Of a DNA stretch of 64,000 bases, positions 62,024-64,000 are shown in pieces (position 1 is the stretch's first letter; every line of letters starts with the position of its first letter). This stretch comes from Kineosporiaceae bacterium SCSIO 59966 (GTDB taxonomy: Bacteria; Actinomycetota; Actinomycetes; Actinomycetales; SCSIO-59966). The position numbers were made by a program, and so were the translations under genes. The notes under the pieces were generated by a model. That model was not told the origin of the DNA. It searched no databases and saw nothing but the letters and a program-made list of their open reading frames with translations. Where the stretch lies: positions 806,001 to 870,000 of the forward strand of contig CP052876.1 of assembly GCA_020881835.1 (NCBI GenBank), in the 5' to 3' direction.

Positions 62024-63769
62024 GTGACCCAGCCCGACGACGGCCAGACCGACAGCACCACCTTCGCCGACCTGGGCCTGCGCAGCGAGCTGCTCGAGGC
62101 CCTTGACACCCTCGGCTACGAGGAGCCGACCCCGATCCAGCGGGAGTCGATCCCCTGCCTGCTCGAGGGGCGGGACCTCGTCGGCCAGGCGGCCACCGGG
62201 ACCGGCAAGACCGCCGCCTTCGCCCTGCCGATCCTGCACCGGCTCGTGGCGGGCTCCCGGCCGGACGCCGCCGGGCCGGCTGCACTCGTGCTCGTGCCCA
62301 CCCGTGAGCTCGCCGTCCAGGTCTCCGAGGCCGTCCACCGCTACGGCCGCAGCCTCGGCGTCCGGGTGCTGCCGATCTACGGCGGTCAGCCGATCGGCCG
62401 CCAGCTCGCCGCCCTCAAGGCCGGCGTCGACGTCGTCGTCGCCACCCCCGGACGTGCCCTCGACCACATCGGACGCCGCACCCTGCGCCTGGACGACCTC
62501 GCCGTCGTCGTCCTGGACGAGGCCGACGAGATGCTCGACATGGGTTTCGCCGAGGACATCGGCGCCATCCTCGACGCCACCCCCGGTGAGCGGCAGACCG
62601 TCCTGTTCTCCGCGACGATGCCGCACCGCATCGACGCCATGGTGCGTCGGTACCTGCGCGACCCGGTCCGGCTGCGGATCGAGCGGGAACGGCCGGCCGA
62701 GGGGGAGCAGCCGCAGCTGCGGGAGAGCGCCTACCTCGTGGCCCGTGCCCACAAGCCCGCCGCCCTGGGGCGGATCCTCGACGTCGAGGTGCCGACCGCC
62801 GCTCTCGTCTTCTGCCGGACCCGCGACGAGGTCGACCAGCTCACCGAGACCCTCAACGGGCGCGGGTACCGGGCCGAGGCGCTGCACGGCGGGATGGGCC
62901 AGGAGCAGCGGGAGCGGGTGATGTCCCGGCTGCGCTCGCAGACCGCCGACCTGCTCGTCGCCACCGACGTCGCCGCGCGCGGGCTGGACGTCGAGCACCT
63001 CACCCACGTCGTCAACTACGACGTCCCGTCCGCACCGGAGGCGTACGTGCACCGGGTCGGCCGAGTCGGCCGCGGCGGCCGTGAGGGCGTGGCCATCACG
63101 CTCGCGGAGCCGCGGGAGCACCGGATGCTCAAGACCATCGAGCGGGTCGCCCGGCGCCGCATCACGATGGAGCGGGTGCCCACCGTCGCCGACCTGCGGG
63201 CGCGCCGCCTGGAGCTCACCAGGGCCGCGCTCGAGGAGAGCCTGCTCGCCGAGGACCTGGAGGCCTTCCGTGTCGTCGTCGAGGCCCTCACCGACGAGCA
63301 CGACCTCATGGAGGTCGCCCTGGCGGCCGTCCGGCTGGCGCACGAGGCCACCGGCGCCGGGGACGAGGCCGAGATCCCCCAGGTCGCCACCCGGCAGGAC
63401 CGGACCGGCCGAGGCGCTCGGGGCGAGCGTGCGGCGCACGACGTGCGGGGACGCGGCGAGGTGGAGCGACGCGACAACGGCGGGCAGGAGACCCGCTCGC
63501 AGCGCCGCGGCCCGCGGCCCGTCACGCCCGGTACCACGCGGCTCTACGTCGGCCTCGGCCGGCAGGCGGGTCTGCGCCCGCAGGACCTCGTCGGCGCCAT
63601 CACCGGCGAGACGTCGCTGTCGGGCAAGCAGATCGGCGCCATCGAGATCACCGAACGGTTCGCTCTCGTCGAGGTGCCGCAGGACGCCGCGCAGGAGGTC
63701 ATCGACGGCCTGCGCGCCAGCACCGTCCGGGGCCGGACCCCGTACGTCCGCCTCGACCGCCACGGCTGA
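62024..63769 (+). CDS. DEAD-box ATP-dependent RNA helicase (DeaD/CsdA-like, DbpA-type RNA-binding C-terminus)
   Basis: A 581-residue RNA helicase. Motifs in order: Q motif (TFADLGLRSELLEALDTLGYEEPTPIQ), Walker A AATGTGKTAA, PTRELAVQV, ATPGR, DEAD in VVVLDEADEMLDMGF, SAT in FSATMPHR, and HRVGRVGRGGREG. The C-terminus after an Arg/Gly-rich linker (about 470-505) has TRLYVGLGRQAGLRPQDLVGAI, a DbpA-type RNA-binding domain that in relatives contacts ribosomal RNA. GTG 62024 is preferred because CATGCT lies 6 nt upstream; a GTG at 61997 overlapping the cimA stop would add 9 residues. Role likely in ribosome assembly or mRNA turnover. Confidence 0.93.
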   Translation: MTQPDDGQTDSTTFADLGLRSELLEALDTLGYEEPTPIQRESIPCLLEGRDLVGQAATGTGKTAAFALPILHRLVAGSRPDAAGPAALVLVPTRELAVQVSEAVHRYGRSLGVRVLPIYGGQPIGRQLAALKAGVDVVVATPGRALDHIGRRTLRLDDLAVVVLDEADEMLDMGFAEDIGAILDATPGERQTVLFSATMPHRIDAMVRRYLRDPVRLRIERERPAEGEQPQLRESAYLVARAHKPAALGRILDVEVPTAALVFCRTRDEVDQLTETLNGRGYRAEALHGGMGQEQRERVMSRLRSQTADLLVATDVAARGLDVEHLTHVVNYDVPSAPEAYVHRVGRVGRGGREGVAITLAEPREHRMLKTIERVARRRITMERVPTVADLRARRLELTRAALEESLLAEDLEAFRVVVEALTDEHDLMEVALAAVRLAHEATGAGDEAEIPQVATRQDRTGRGARGERAAHDVRGRGEVERRDNGGQETRSQRRGPRPVTPGTTRLYVGLGRQAGLRPQDLVGAITGETSLSGKQIGAIEITERFALVEVPQDAAQEVIDGLRASTVRGRTPYVRLDRHG

Positions 63770-63770
63770 C

Positions 63771-64000
63771 TCACATCCGGGTGACTGGGCGCTCAGACAC
63801 ACCGGTGTCCGCCCCCGGTGCCCCCTCGCCGGTGAGCACGGTGTCGCAGACGGCGAGCAGCGCCGCGCGCAGCGGAGCCGCCCGGTCGGCGAACGCCCGC
63901 TGGGCCCGGACGTACTCCGCCTTGCCGTCCGGGGTCTCGATCGCGACGGGGGAGTACCCCAGCGCGGACAGGTCGTAGGGCGAGGCGCGCATGTCGAGGG
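63771..64000 (-). CDS. C-terminal part of a protein running off the right edge, possibly 3-methyladenine DNA glycosylase-like
   Basis: The reading frame on this strand stays open to the window edge. Visible C-terminal residues include MRASPYDLSALGYSPVAIET, then PDGKAEYVRAQRAFADRA and LRAALLAVCDTVL, ending in a Gly/Thr-rich tail of about 20 residues. The SPYDL...ETPDGKAEYV pattern recalls the end of a family of actinobacterial proteins annotated as 3-methyladenine DNA glycosylases. I rely on memory of that pattern and cannot confirm it without the rest of the gene. The ATG at 63992 is probably internal. Its stop is 1 bp from that of the convergent helicase gene. Confidence 0.5.
   Translation of the reverse strand, partial: LDMRASPYDLSALGYSPVAIETPDGKAEYVRAQRAFADRAAPLRAALLAVCDTVLTGEGAPGADTGVSERPVTRM

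Overview
The window reads as one contiguous chromosomal segment of a GC-rich actinobacterium (Actinomycetota). The evidence is the strong G/C preference at third codon positions, frequent GTG starts, GTGA/ATGA stop-start overlaps, a complete GlgE alpha-glucan pathway, and the actinobacterial orders ligA-gatCAB and ilvD-ilvBNC-leuB-ilvE-cimA. I cannot place it below phylum with confidence. I see no tRNA, rRNA, phage, transposase or CRISPR locus.

Positions 1-22655 hold the 3' end of thiC and then a nearly complete aerobic cobalamin pathway. The modules are cobG-cobH-cobIJ-cobM (+), cobL (-), chlID-cobO-cobBC-cobT-cobD (+), cbtB-cbtA (+), cobN-cobF-cobQ-cobK (-), and a histidine phosphatase with cobA (+). 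Four cobalamin riboswitches precede cobG, chlID, cbtB and cobN, so ring synthesis, cobalt insertion, amidation/adenosylation and cobalt uptake should all respond to the end product. The cobG product lacks the C-terminal part that normally carries the Fe-S ligands. The CobU/P and CobS/V steps are not in the window.

Positions 22677-34994 are an alpha-glucan locus. glgE-treS-mak-glgB run leftward, glgP runs divergently, and glgX faces glgP. Together they interconvert trehalose, maltose 1-phosphate, branched alpha-glucan and glucose 1-phosphate.

Positions 35057-51790 are mostly housekeeping: a YbjN-like protein, an enoyl-CoA hydratase, etfBA, a cysteine desulfurase with mnmA, a MetE-like protein, ligA, a GGDEF-EAL protein, gatCAB, a sugar-dehydrogenase-like lipoprotein and a D-2-hydroxyacid dehydrogenase.

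Positions 51832-62000 are a branched-chain amino acid cluster: ilvD, ilvB, ilvN, ilvC, leuB, ilvE and cimA. Its spacers are the most information-rich part of the window. There is a leader-peptide attenuator before ilvB, preceded by an in-frame 15-bp tandem repeat encoding Val/Ile-containing units. A second leader-like ORF with strong hairpins lies between ilvC and leuB. A third leader peptide, MTTTVIIT, followed by an intrinsic terminator, lies before cimA. A repeat/inverted-repeat element of MITE or REP type sits between ilvE and the cimA leader. The right end carries a DEAD-box RNA helicase and the 3' end of a gene on the opposite strand.

A pattern across the window is a hexamer of the form TANNNT or CANNNT 6-8 nt before the start codon of genes that begin transcripts (glgB, glgE, glgP, glgX, ligA, gatC, ilvD, leuB, ilvE, the ilvB and cimA leader peptides, and others). 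This suggests widespread leaderless transcription, and I used it to choose several start codons.
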